Of a DNA stretch of 64,000 nucleotides, positions 34,727 through 49,330 are shown in pieces (position 1 is the first letter of the stretch; each line of letters begins with the position of its first letter). The notes under the pieces are model-generated. The model was given only the letters and a program-made list of their open reading frames with translations, was not told the origin of the DNA and did not search any database. Location: NCBI GenBank assembly GCA_964057225.1, contig CAXKVF010000073.1, positions 558,001-622,000 of the forward strand, read 5' to 3'. This DNA comes from Auanema rhodensis (lineage: Eukaryota; Nematoda; Chromadorea; Rhabditida; Rhabditidae). The position numbers and the translations under genes were made by a program.

Positions 34727-37700
34727 TCAAAGTCATGGTTACCATGCACCAATATCAATAAAAATTTGTTTTTAGACTAATATGGACATGGGGAATCTAA
34801 TTTTGAAAACCTCATCTCTTTATCTTTCACGTGAAGCGAGTTACATACCAAGTGCACATCACGTGTACATTTAATTAGCATAAATTAAAGTTCACGTAAA
34901 TTTCAAAGTCATGGTTACCATGAACCAATATCAATAAAAATTTGTTTTTAGACTAATATGGACATGGGGAATCTAATTTTGAAAACCGCATCTCTTTATC
35001 TTTCACGTGAAGCGAGTTACATACCAAGTGCACATCACGTGTACATTTAATTAGCATAAATTAAAGTTCACGTAACTTTCAAAGTCATGGTTACCATGCA
35101 CCAATATCAATAAAAATTTGTTTTTAGACTAATATGGACATGGGGAATCTAATTTTGAAAACCGCATCTCTTTATCTTTCACGTGAAGCGAGTTACATAC
35201 TAAGTGCACATCACGTTTACATTTAATTAGCATAAATTAAAGTTCACGTAAATTTCAAAGTCATGGTTACCATGCACCAATATCAATAAAAATTTGTTTT
35301 TAGACTAATATGGACATGGGGAATCTAATTTTGAAAACCGCATCTCTTTATCTTTCACGTGAAGCGAGTTACATACCAAGTGCACATCACGTGTACATTT
35401 AATTAGCATAAATTAAAGTTCACGTAAATTTCAAAGTCATGGTTACCATGAACCAATATCAATAAAAATTTGTTTTTAGACTAATATGGACATGGGGAAT
35501 CTGATTTTGAAAACCGCATCTCTTTATCTTTCACGTGAAGCGAGTTACATACCAAGTGCACATCACGTGTACATTTAATTAGCATAAATTAAAGTTCACG
35601 TAAATTTCAAAGTCATGGTTACCATGCACCAATATCAATAAAAATTTGTTTTTAAACTAATATGGACATGGGGAATCCAATTTTGAAAACCGCATCTCTT
35701 TATCTTTCACGTGAAGCGAGTTACATACCAAGTGCACATCACGTGTACATTTAATTAGCATAAATTAAAGTTCACGTAAATTTCAAAGTCATGGTTACCA
35801 TGCACCAATATCAATAAAAATTTGTTTTTAGACTAATATGGACATGGGGAATCTAATTTTGAAAACCGCATCTCTTTATCTTTCACGTGAAGCGAGTTAC
35901 ATACCAAGTGCACATCACGTGTACATTTAATTAGCATAAATTAAAGTTCACGTAAATTTCAAAGTCATGGTTACCATGAACCAATATCAATAAAAATTTG
36001 TTTTTAGACTAATATGGACATGGGGAATCTAATTTTGAAAACCGCATCTCTTTATCTTTCACGTGAAGCGAGTTACATACCAAGTGCACATCACGTGTAC
36101 ATTTAATTAGCATAAATTAAAGTTCACGTAAATTTCAAAGTCATGGTTACCATGCACCAATATCAATAAAAATTTGTTTTTAGACTAATATGGACATGGG
36201 GAATCTAATTTTGAAAACCGCATCTCTTTATCTTTCACGTGAAGCGAGTTACATACCAAGTGCACATCACGTGTACATTTAATTAGCATAAATTAAAGTT
36301 CACGTAAATTTCAAAGTCATGGTTACCATGCACCAATATCAATAAAAATTTGTTTTTAGACTAATATGGACATGGGGAATCTAATTTTGAAAACCGCATC
36401 TCTTTATCTTTCACGTGAAGCGAGTTACATACCAAGTGCACATCACGTGTACATTTAATTAGCATAAATTAAAGTTCACGTAAATTTCAAAGTCATGGTT
36501 ACCATGAACCAATATCAATAAAAATTTGTTTTTAGACTAATATGGACATGGGGAATCTAATTTTGAAAACCGCATCTCTTTATCTTTCACGTGAAGCGAG
36601 TTACATACCAAGTGCACATCACGTATACATTTAATTAGCATAAATTAAAGTTCACGTAAATATCAAAGTCATGGTTACCATGCACCAATATCAATAAAAA
36701 TTTGTTTTTAGACTAATATGGACATGGGGAATCTAATTTTGAAAACCGCATTTCTTTATCTTTCACGTGAAGCGAGTTACATACCAAGTGCACATCACGT
36801 GTACATTTAATTAGCATAAATTAAAGTTCACGTAAATTTCAAAGTCATGGTTACCAAGCACCAATATCAATAAAAATTTGTTTTTAGACTAATATGGACA
36901 TGGGGAATCTAATTTTGAAAACCGCATCTCTTTATCTTTCACGTGAAGCGAGTTACATACCAAGTGCACATCACGTGTACATTTAATTAGCATAAATTAA
37001 AGTTCACGTAAATTTCAAAGTCATGGTTACCATGCACCAATATCAATAAAAATTTGTTTTTAGACTAATATGGACATGGGGAATCTAATTTTGAAAACCG
37101 CATCTCTTTATCTTTCACGTGAAGCGAGTTACAAACCAAGTGCACATCACGTGTACATTTAATTAGCATAAATTAAAGTTCACGTAAATTTCAAAGTCAT
37201 GGTTACCATGAACCAATATCAATAAAAATTTGTTTTTAGACTAATATGGACATGGGGAATCTAATTTTGAAAACCGCATCTCTTTATCTTTCACGTGAAG
37301 CGAGTTACATACCAAGTGCACATCACGTATACATTTAATTAGCATAAATTAAAGTTCACGTAAATTTCAAAGTCATGGTTACCATGAACCAATATCAATA
37401 AAAATTTGTTTTTAGACTAATATGGACATGGGGAATCTAATTTTGAAAACCGCATCTCTTTATCTTTCACGTGAAGCGAGTTACATACCAAGTGCACATC
37501 ACGTGTACATTTAATTAGCATAAATTAAAGTTCACGTAAATTTCAAAGTCATGGTTACCATGCACCAATATCAATAAACATTTGTTTTTAGACTAATATG
37601 GACATGGGGAATCTAATTTTGAAAACCGCATCTCTTTATCTTTCACGTGAAGCGAGTTACATACCAAGTGCACATCACGTGTACATTTAATTAGCATAAA

Positions 37701-39830
37701 TTAAAGTTCACGTAAATTTCAAAGTCATGGTTACCATGCACCAATATCAATAAAAATTTGTTTTTAGACTAATATGGACATGGGGAATCTAATTTTGAAA
37801 ACCGCATCTCTTCATCTTTCACGTGAAGCGAGTTACATACCAAGTGCACATCACGTGTACATTTAATTAGCATAAATTAAAGTTCACGTAAATTTCAAAG
37901 TCATGGTTACCATGCACCAATATCAATAAAAATTTGTTTTTAGACTAATATGGACATGGGGAATCTAATTTTGAAAACCGCATCTCTTTATCTTTCACGT
38001 GAAGCGAGTTACATACCAAGTGCACAGCACGTGTACATTTAATTAGCATAAATTAAAGTTCACGTAAATTTCAAAGTCATGGTTACCATGAACCAATATC
38101 AATAAAAATTTGTTTTTAGACTAATATGGACATGGAGAATCTAATTTTGAAAACCGCATCTCTTTATCTTTCACGTGAAGCGAGTTACATACCAAGTGCA
38201 CATCACGTGTACATTTAATTAGCATAAATTAAAGTTCACGTAAATTTCAAAGTCATGGTTACCATGAACCAATATCAATAAAAATTTGTTTTTAGACTAA
38301 TATGGACATGGGGAATCTAATTTTGAAAACCGCATCTCTTCATCTTTCACGTGAAGCGAGTTACATACCAAGTGCACATCACGTGTACATTTAATTAGCA
38401 TAAATTAAAGTTCACGTAAATTTCAAAGTCTTGGTTACCATGCACCAATATCAATAAAAATTTGTTTTTAGACTAATATGGACATGGGGAATCTAATTTT
38501 GAAAACCGCATCTCTTTATCTTTCACGTGAAGCGAGTTACATACCAAGTGCACATCACGTGTACATTTAATTAGCATAAATTAAAGTTCACGTAAATTTC
38601 AAAGTCATGGTTACCATGAACCAATATCAATAAAAATTTGTTTTTAGACTAATATGGACATGGGGAATCTAATTTTGAAAACCGCATTTCTTTATCTTTC
38701 ACGTGAAGCGAGTTACATACCAAGTGCACATCACGTGTACATTTAATTAGCATAAATTAAAGTTCACGTAAATTTCAAAGTCATGGTTACCATGAACAAA
38801 TATCAATAAAAATTTGTTTTTAGACTAATATGGACATGGGGAATCTAATTTTGAAAACCGCATCTCTTCATCTTTCACGTGAAGCGAGTTACATACCAAG
38901 TGCACATCACGTGTACATTTAATTAGCATAAATTAAAGTTCACGTAAATTTCAAAGTCATGGTTACCATGCACCAATATCAATAAAAATTTGTTTTTAGA
39001 CTAATATGGACATGGGGAATCTAATTTTGAAAACCGCATCTCTTTATCTTTCACGTGAAGCGAGTTACATACCAAGTGCACATCACGTGTACATTTAATT
39101 AGCATAAATTAAAGTTCACGTAAATTTCAAAGTCATGGTTACCATGCACCAATATCAATAAAAATTTGTTTTTAGACTAATATGGACATGGGGAATCTAA
39201 TTTTGAAAACCGCATCTCTTTATCTTTCACGTGAAGCGAGTTACATACCAAGTGCACATCACGTGTACATTTAATTAGCATAAATTAAAGTTCACGTAAA
39301 TTTCAAAGTCATGGTTACCATGCACCAATATCAATAAAAATTCGTTTTTAGACTAATATGGACATGGGGAATCTAATTTTGAAAACCGCATCTCTTTATC
39401 TTTCACGTGAAGCGAGTTACATACCAAGTGCACATCACGTGTACATTTAATTAGCATAAATTAAAGTTCACGTAAATTTCAAAGTCATGGTTACCATGCA
39501 CCAATATCAATAAAAATTTGTTTTTAGACTAATATGGACATGGGGAATCTAATTTTGAAAACCGCATCTCTTTATCTTTCACGTGAAGCGAGTTACATAC
39601 CAAGTGCACATCACGTGTACATTTAATTAGCATAAATTAAAGTTCACGTAAATTTCAAAGTCATGGTTACCATGAACCAATATCAATAAAAATTTGTTTT
39701 TAGACTAATATGGACATGGAGAATCTAATTTTGAAAACCGCATCTCTTTATCTTTCACGTGAAGCGAGTTACATACCAAGTGCACATCACGTGTACATTT
39801 AATTAGCATAAATTAAAGTTCACGTAAATT

Positions 39831-40006
39831 TCAAAGTCATGGTTACCATGAACCAATATCAATAAAAATTCGTTTTTAGACTAATATGGACATGGGGAAT
39901 CTAATTCTGAAAACCGCATCTCTTCATCTTTCACGTGAAGCGAGTTACATACCAAGTGCACATCACGTGTACATTTAATTAGCATAAATTAAAGTTCACG
40001 TAAATT
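39831..40006. repeat. Marked monomer with ATTCGTTTTTAG and AATTCTGAAA
   Basis: Carries three variants together: TTCG at 39870, TTCTG and CTTCATC. The same combination recurs only in the monomer at 46695, exactly 39 monomers (6864 bp) away. Another pair, AACCACATC at 44666 and 51530, has the same 6864-bp offset. Confidence 0.75.
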
Positions 40007-43000
40007 TCAAAGTCATGGTTACCATGCACCAATATCAATAAAAATTTGTTTTTAGACTAATATGGACATGGGGAATCTAATTTTGAAAACCGCATCTCTT
40101 TATCTTTCACGTGAAGCGAGTTACATACCAAGTGCACATCACGTGTACATTTAATTAGCATAAATTAAAGTTCACGTAAATTTCAAAGTCATGGTTACCA
40201 TGAACCAATATCAATAAAAATTTGTTTTTAGACTAATATGGACATGGGGAATCTAATTTTGAAAACCGCATCTCTTTATCTTTCACGTGAAGCGAGTTAC
40301 ATACCAAGTGCACATCACGTGTACATTTAATTAGCATAAATTAAAGTTCACGTAAATTTCAAAGTCATGGTTACCATGAACCAATATCAATAAAAATTTG
40401 TTTTTAGACTAATATGGACATGGGGAATCTAATTTTGAAAACCGCATCTCTTTATCTTTCACGTGAAGCGAGTTACATACCAAGTGCACATCACGTGTAC
40501 ATTTAATTAGCATAAATTAAAGTTCACGTAAATTTCAAAGTCATGGTTACCATGCACCAATATCAATAAAAATTTGTTTTTAGACTAATATGGACATGGG
40601 GAATCTAATTTTGAAAACCGCATCTCTTTATCTTTCACGTGAAGCGAGTTACATACCAAGTGCACAGCACGTGTACATTTAATTAGCATAAATTAAAGTT
40701 CACGTAAATTTCAAAGTCATGGTTACCATGCACCAATATCAATAAAAATTTGTTTTTAGACTAATATGGACATGGGGAATCTAATTTTGAAAACCGCATC
40801 TCTTTTTCTTTCACGTGAAGCGAGTTACATACCAAGTGCACATCACGTGTACATTTAATTAGCATAAATTAAAGTTCACGTAAATTTCAAAGTCATGGTT
40901 ACCATGCACCAATATCAATAAAAATTTGTTTTTAGACTAATATGGACATGGGGAATCTAATTTTGAAAACCGCATCTCTTTATCTTTCACGTGAAGCGAG
41001 TTACATACCAAGTGCACATCACGTGTACATTTAATTAGCATAAATTAAAGTTCACGTAAATTTCAAAGTCATGGTTACCATGCACCAATATCAAAAAAAA
41101 TTTGTTTTTAGACTAATATGGACATGGGGAATCTAATTTTGAAAACCGCATCTCTTTATCTTTCACGTGAAGCGAGTTACATACCAAGTGCACATTACGT
41201 GTACATTTAATTAGCATAAATTAAAGTTCACGTAAATTTCAAAGTCATGGTTACCATGCACCAATATCAATAAAAATTTGTTTTTAGACTAATATGGACA
41301 TGGGGAATCTAATTTTGAAAACCGCATCTCTTTATCTTTCACGTGAAGCGAGTTACATACCAAGTGCACATCACGTGTACATTTAATTAGCATAAATTAA
41401 AGTTCACGTAAATTTCAAAGTCATGGTTACCATGCACCAATATCAATAAAAATTTGTTTTTAGACTAATATGGACATGGGGAATCTAATTTTGAAAACCG
41501 CATCTCTTTATCTTTCACGTGAAGCGAGTTACATACCAAGTGCACATCACGTGTACATTTAATTAGCATAAATTAAAGTTCACGTAAATTTCAAAGTCAT
41601 GGTTACCATGCACCAATATCAATAAAAATTTGTTTTTAGACTAATATGGACATGGGGAATCTAATTTTGAAAACCGCATCTCTTTATCTTTCACGTGAAG
41701 CGAGTTACATACCAAGTGCACATCACGTGTACATTTAATTAGCATAAATTAAAGTTCACGTAAATTTCAAAGTCATGGTTACCATGCACCAATATCAATA
41801 AAAATTTGTTTTTAGACTAATATGGACATGGGGAATCTAATTTTGAAAACCGCATCTCTTTATCTTTCACGTGAAGCGAGTTACATACCAAGTGCACATC
41901 ACGTGTACATTTAATTAGCATAAATTAAAGTTCACGTAAATTTCAAAGTCATGGTTACCATGCACCAATATCAATAAAAATTTGTTTTTAGACTAATATG
42001 GACATGGGGAATCTAATTTTGAAAACCGCATCTCTTTATCTTTCACGTGAAGCGAGTTACATACCAAGTGCACATCACGTGTACATTTAATTAGCATAAA
42101 TTAAAGTTCACGTAAATTTCAAAGTCATGGTTACCATGCACCAATATCAATAAAAATTTGTTTTTAGACTAATATGGACATGGGGAATCTAATTTTGAAA
42201 ACCGCATCTCTTTATCTTTCACGTGAAGCGAGTTACATACCAAGTGCACATCACGTGTACATTTAATTAGCATAAATTAAAGTTCACGTAAATTTCAAAG
42301 TCATGGTTACCATGCACCAATATCAATAAAAATTTGTTTTTAGACTAATATGGACATGGGGAATCTAATTTTGAAAACCGCATCTCTTTATCTTTCACGT
42401 GAAGCGAGTTACATACCAAGTGCACATCACGTGTACATTTAATTAGCATGAATTAAAGTTCACGTAAATTTCAAAGTCATGGTTACCATGCACCAATATC
42501 AATAAAAATTTGTTGTTAGACTAATATGGACATGGGGAATCTAATTTTGAAAACCGCATCTCTTTATCTTTCACGTGAAGCGAGTTACATACCAAGTGCA
42601 CATCACGTGTACATTTAATTAGCATAAATTAAAGTTCACGTAAATTTCAAAGTCATGGTTACCATGCACCAATATCAATAAAAATTTGTTTTTAGACTAA
42701 TATGGACATGGGGAATCTAATTTTGAAAACCGCATCTCTTTATCTTTCACGTGAAGCGAGTTACATACCAAGTGCACATCACGTGTACAATTAATTAGCA
42801 TAAATTAAAGTTCACGTAAATTTCAAAGTCATGGTTACCATGAAGCAATATCAATAAAAATTTGTTTTTAGACTAATATGGACATGGGGAATCTAATTTT
42901 GAAAACCGCATCTCTTTATCTTTCACGTGAAGCGAGTTACATACCAAGTGCACATCACGTGTACATTTAATTAGCATAAATTAAAGTTCACGTAAATTTC

Positions 43001-43526
43001 AAAGTCATGGTTACCATGAACCAATATCAATAAAAATTTGTTTTTAGACTAATATGGACATGGGGAATCTAATTTTGAAAACCGCATCTCTTTATCTTTC
43101 ACGTGAAGCGAGTTACATACCAAGTGCACATCACGTGTACATTTAATTAGCATAAATTAAAGTTCACGTAAATTTCAAAGTCATGGTTACCATGAACCAA
43201 TATCAATAAAAATTTGTTTTTAGACTAATATGGACATGGGGAATCTAATTTTGAAAACCGCATCTCTTTATCTTTCACGTGAAGCGAGTTACATACCAAG
43301 TGCACATCACGTGTACATTTAATTAGCATAAATTAAAGTTCACGTAAATTTCAAAGTCATGGTTACCATGAACCAATATCAATAAAAATTTGTTTTTAGA
43401 CTAATATGGACATGGGGAATCTAATTTTGAAAACCGCATCTCTTTATCTTTCACGTGAAGCGAGTTACATACCAAGTGCACATCACGTGTACATTTAATT
43501 AGCATAAATTAAAGTTCACGTAAATT

Positions 43527-44230
43527 TCAAAGTCATGGTTACCATGCACCAATATCAATAAAAATTTGTTTTTAGACTAATATGGACATGGGGAATCTAA
43601 TTTTGAAAACCGCATCTCTTTTTCTTTCACGTGAAGCGAGTTACATACCAAGTGCACATCACGTGTACATTTAATTAGCATAAATTAAAGTTCACGTAAA
43701 TTTCAAAGTCATGGTTACCATGCACCAATATCAATAAAAATTTGTTTTTAGACTAATATGGACATGGGGAATCTAATTTTGAAAACCGCATCTCTTTTTC
43801 TTTCACGTGAAGCGAGTTACATACCAAGTGCACATCACGTGTACATTTAATTAGCATAAATTAAAGTTCACGTAAATTTCAAAGTCATGGTTACCATGAA
43901 GCAATATCAATAAAAATTTGTTTCTAGACTAAGATGGACATGGGGAATCTAATTTTGAAAACCGCATCTCTTTATCTTTCACGTGAAGCGAGTTACATAC
44001 CAAGTGCACATCACGTGTACATTTAATTAGCATAAATTAAAGTTCACGTAAATTTCAAAGTCATGGTTACCATGCACCAATATCAATAAAAATTTGTTTT
44101 TAGACTAATATGGACATGGGGAATCTAATTTTGAAAACCGCATCTCTTTATCTTTCACGTGAAGCGAGTTACATACCAAGTGCACATCACGTGTACATTT
44201 AATTAGCATAAATTAAAGTTCACGTAAATT
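43527..44230. repeat. 4-monomer block, repeated 14 monomers away
   Basis: Two consecutive CTCTTTTTCTTTC monomers, then a GAAGCAATA plus CTAGACTAAGATGG monomer (43924), then a plain one. The same set occurs at 45991-46694 with CTAGACTAAG at 46388, an offset of 2464 bp. Confidence 0.8.
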
Positions 44231-47200
44231 TCAAAGTCATGGTTACCATGAACCAATATCAATAAAAATTTGTTTTTAGACTAATATGGACATGGAGAAT
44301 CTAATTTTGAAAACCGCATCTTTTTATCTTTCACGTGAAGCGAGTTACATACCAAGTGCACATCACGTGTACATTTAATTAGCATAAATTAAAGTTCACG
44401 TAAATTTCAAAGTCATGGTTACCATGCACCAATATCAATAAAAATTTGTTTTTAGACTAATATGGACATGGGGAATCTAATTTTGAAAACCGCATCTCTT
44501 TATCTTTCACGTGAAGCGAGTTACATACCAAGTGCACATCACGTGTACAATTAATTAGCATAAATTAAAGTTCACGTAAATTTCAAAGTCATGGTTACCA
44601 TGAAGCAATATCAATAAAAATTTGTTTTTAGACTAATATGGACATGGGGAATCTAATTTTGAAAACCACATCTCTTTATCTTTCACGTGAAGCGAGTTAC
44701 ATACCAAGTGCACATCACGTGTACATTTAATTAGCATAAATTAAAGTTCACGTAAATTTCAAAGTCATGGTTACCATGAAGCAATATCAATAAAAATTTG
44801 TTTTTAGACTAATATGGACATGGGGAATCTAATTTTGAAAACCGCATCTCTTTATCTTTCACGTGAAGCGAGTTACATACCAAGTGCACATCACGTGTAC
44901 ATTTAATTAGCATAAATTAAAGTTCACGTAAATTTCAAAGTCATGGTTACCATGAACTAATATCAATAAAAATTTGTTTTTAGACTAATATGGACATGGG
45001 GAATCTAATTTTGAAAACCGCATCTCTTTATCTTTCACGTGAAGCGAGTTACATACCAAGTGCACATCACGTGTACATTTAATTAGCATAAATTAAAGTT
45101 CACGTAAATTTCAAAGTCATGGTTACCATGAACCAATATCAATAAAAATTTGTTTTTAGACTAATATGGACATGGGGAATCTAATTTTGAAAACCGCATC
45201 TCTTTATCTTTCACGTGAAGCGAGTTACATACCAAGTGCACATCACGTGTACATTTAATTAGCATAAATTAAAGTTCACGTAAATTTCAAAGTCATGGTT
45301 ACCATGAACCAATATCAATAAAAATTTGTTTTTAGACTAATATGGACATGGGGAATCTAATTTTGAAAACCGCATCTCTTTATCTTTCACGTGAAGCGAG
45401 TTACATACCAAGTGCACATCACGTGTACATTTAATTAGCATAAATTAAAGTTCACGTAAATTTCAAAGTCATGGTTACCATGAACCAATATCAATAAAAA
45501 TTTGTTTTTAGACTAATATGGACATGGGGAATCTAATTTTGAAAACCGCATCTCTTTATCTTTCACGTGAAGCGAGTTACATACCAAGTGCACATCACGT
45601 GTACATTTAATTAGCATAAATTAAAGTTCACGTAAATTTCAAAGTCATGGTTACCATGCACCAATATCAATAAAAATTTGTTTTTAGACTAATATGGACA
45701 TGGGGAATCTAATTTTGAAAACCGCATCTCTTTTTCTTTCACGTGAAGCGAGTTACATACCAAGTGCACATCACGTGTACATTTAATTAGCATAAATTAA
45801 AGTTCACGTAAATTTCAAAGTCATGGTTACCATGCACCAATATCAATAAAAATTTGTTTTTAGACTAATATGGACATGGGGAATCTAATTTTGAAAACCG
45901 CATCTTTTTATCTTTCACGTGAAGCGAGTTACATACCAAGTGCACATCACGTGTACATTTAATTAGCATAAATTAAAGTTCACGTAAATTTCAAAGTCAT
46001 GGTTACCATGCACCAATATTAATAAAAATTTGTTTTTAGACTAATATGGACATGGGGAATCTAATTTTGAAAACCGCATCTCTTTTTCTTTCACGTGAAG
46101 CGAGTTACATACCAAGTGCACATCACGTGTACATTTAATTAGCATAAATTAAAGTTCACGTAAATTTCAAAGTCATGGTTACCATGCACCAATATCAATA
46201 AAAATTTGTTTTTAGACTAATATGGACATGGGGAATCTAATTTTGAAAACCGCATCTCTTTTTCTTTCACGTGAAGCGAGTTACATACCAAGTGCACATC
46301 ACGTGTACATTTAATTAGCATAAATTAAAGTTCACGTAAATTTCAAAGTCATGGTTACCATGAAGCAATATCAATAAAAATTTGTTTCTAGACTAAGATG
46401 GACATGGGGAATCTAATTTTGAAAACCGCATCTCTTTATCTTTCACGTGAAGCGAGTTACATACCAAGTGCACATCACGTGTACATTTAATTAGCATAAA
46501 TTAAAGTTCACGTAAATTTCAAAGTCATGGTTACCATGCACCAATATCAATAAAAATTTGTTTTTAGACTAATATGGACATGGGGAATCTAATTTTGAAA
46601 ACCGCATCTCTTTATCTTTCACGTGAAGCGAGTTACATACCAAGTGCACATCACGTGTACATTTAATTAGCATAAATTAAAGTTCACGTAAATTTCAAAG
46701 TCATGGTTACCATGAACCAATATCAATAAAAATTCGTTTTTAGACTAATATGGACATGGGGAATCTAATTCTGAAAACCGCATCTCTTCATCTTTCACGT
46801 GAAGCGAGTTACATACCAAGTGCACATCACGTGTACATTTAATTAGCATAAATTAAAGTTCACGTAAATTTCAAAGTCATGGTTACCATGCACCAATATC
46901 AATAAAAATTTGTTTTTAGACTAATATGGACATGGGGAATCTAATTTTGAAAACCGCATCTCTTTATCTTTCACGTGAAGCGAGTTACATACCAAGTGCA
47001 CATCACGTGTACATTTAATTAGCATAAATTAAAGTTCACGTAAATTTCAAAGTCATGGTTACCATGAACCAATATCAATAAAAATTTGTTTTTAGACTAA
47101 TATGGACATGGGGAATCTAATTTTGAAAACCGCATCTCTTTATCTTTCACGTGAAGCGAGTTACATACCAAGTGCACATCACGTGTACATTTAATTAGCA

Positions 47201-47749
47201 TAAATTAAAGTTCACGTAAATTTCAAAGTCATGGTTACCATGAACTAATATCAATAAAAATTTGTTTTTAGACTAATATGGACATGGGGAATCTAATTTT
47301 GAAAACCGCATCTCTTCATCTTTCACGTGAAGCGAGTTACATACCAAGTGCACATCACGTGTACATTTAATTAGCATAAATTAAAGTTCACGTAAATTTC
47401 AAAGTCATGGTTACCATGAACCAATATCGATAAAAATTTGTTTTTAGACTAATATGGACATGGGGAATCTAATTTTGAAAACCGCATCTCTTCATCTTTC
47501 ACGTGAAGCGAGTTACATACCAAGTGCACATCACGTGTACATTTAATTAGCATAAATTAAAGTTCACGTAAATTTCAAAGTCATGGTTACCATGCACCAA
47601 TATCAATAAAAATTTGTTTTTAGACTAATATGGACATGGGGAATCTAATTTTGAAAACCGCATCTCTTTTTCTTTCACGTGAAGCGAGTTACATACCAAG
47701 TGCACATCACGTGTACATTTAATTAGCATAAATTAAAGTTCACGTAAAT

Positions 47750-49330
47750 TTCAAAGTCATGGTTACCATGCACCAATATCAATAAAAATTTGTTTTTAGA
47801 CTAATATGGACATGGGGAATCTAATTTTGAAAACCGCATCTCTTTATCTTTCACGTGAAGCGAGTTACATACCAAGTGCACATCACGTGTACATTTAATT
47901 AGCATAAATTAAAGTTCACGTAAATTTCAAAGTCATGGTTACCATGCACCAATATCAATAAAAATTTGTTTTTAGACTAATATGGACATGGGGAATCTAA
48001 TTTTGAAAACCGCATCTCTTTATCTTTCACGTGAAGCGAGTTACATACCAAGTGCACATCACGTGTACATTTAATTAGCATAAATTAAAGTTCACGTAAA
48101 TTTCAAAGTCATGGTTACCATGCACCAATATCAATAAAAATTTGTTTTTAGACTAATATGGACATGGGGAATCTAATTTTGAAAACCGCATCTCTTTATC
48201 TTTCACGTGAAGCGAGTTACATACCAAGTGCACATCACGTGTACATTTAATTAGCATAAATTAAAGTTCACGTAAATTTCAAAGTCATGGTTACCATGCA
48301 CCAATATCAATAAAAATTTGTTTTTAGACTAATATGGACATGGGGAATCTAATTTTGAAAACCGCATCTCTTTATCTTTCACGTGAAGCGAGTTACATAC
48401 CAAGTGCACATCACGTGTACATTTAATTAGCATAAATTAAAGTTCACGTAAATTTCAAAGTCATGGTTACCATGCACCAATATCAATAAAAATTTGTTTT
48501 TAGACTAATATGGACATGGGGAATCTAATTTTGAAAACCGCATCTCTTTATCTTTCACGTGAAGCGAGTTACATACCAAGTGCACATCACGTGTACATTT
48601 AATTAGCATAAATTAAAGTTCACGTAAATTTCAAAGTCATGGTTACCATGCACCAATATCAATAAAAATTTGTTTTTAGACTAATATGGACATGGGGAAT
48701 CTAATTTTGAAAACCGCATCTCTTTATCTTTCACGTGAAGCGAGTTACATACCAAGTGCACATCACGTGTACATTTAATTAGCATAAATTAAAGTTCACG
48801 TAAATTTCAAAGTCATGGTTACCATGCACCAATATCAATAAAAATTTGTTTTTAGACTAATATGGACATGGGGAATCTAATTTTGAAAACCGCATCTCTT
48901 TATCTTTCACGTGAAGCGAGTTACATACCAAGTGCACATCACGTGTACATTTAATTAGCATAAATTAAAGTTCACGTAAATTTCAAAGTCATGGTTACCA
49001 TGCACCAATATCAATAAAAATTTGTTTTTAGACTAATATGGACATGGGGAATCTAATTTTGAAAACCACATCTCTTTATCTTTCACGTGAAGCGAGTTAC
49101 ATACCAAGTGCACATCACGTGTACATTTAATTAGCATAAATTAAAGTTCACGTAAATTTCAAAGTCATGGTTACCATGCACCAATATCAATAAAAATTTG
49201 TTTTTAGACTAATATGGACATGGGGAATCTAATTTTGAAAACCGCATCTCTTTATCTTTCACGTGAAGCGAGTTACATACCAAGTGCACATCACGTGTAC
49301 ATTTAATTAGCATAAATTAAAGTTCACGTA
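47750..49330. repeat. Run of near-identical GCACC monomers
   Basis: About nine consecutive monomers that look identical by eye except for one AACCACATC change at about 49065. A similar uniform run lies at about 41400-42780. Such runs are expected where the array grew recently by short unequal exchanges. Confidence 0.65.
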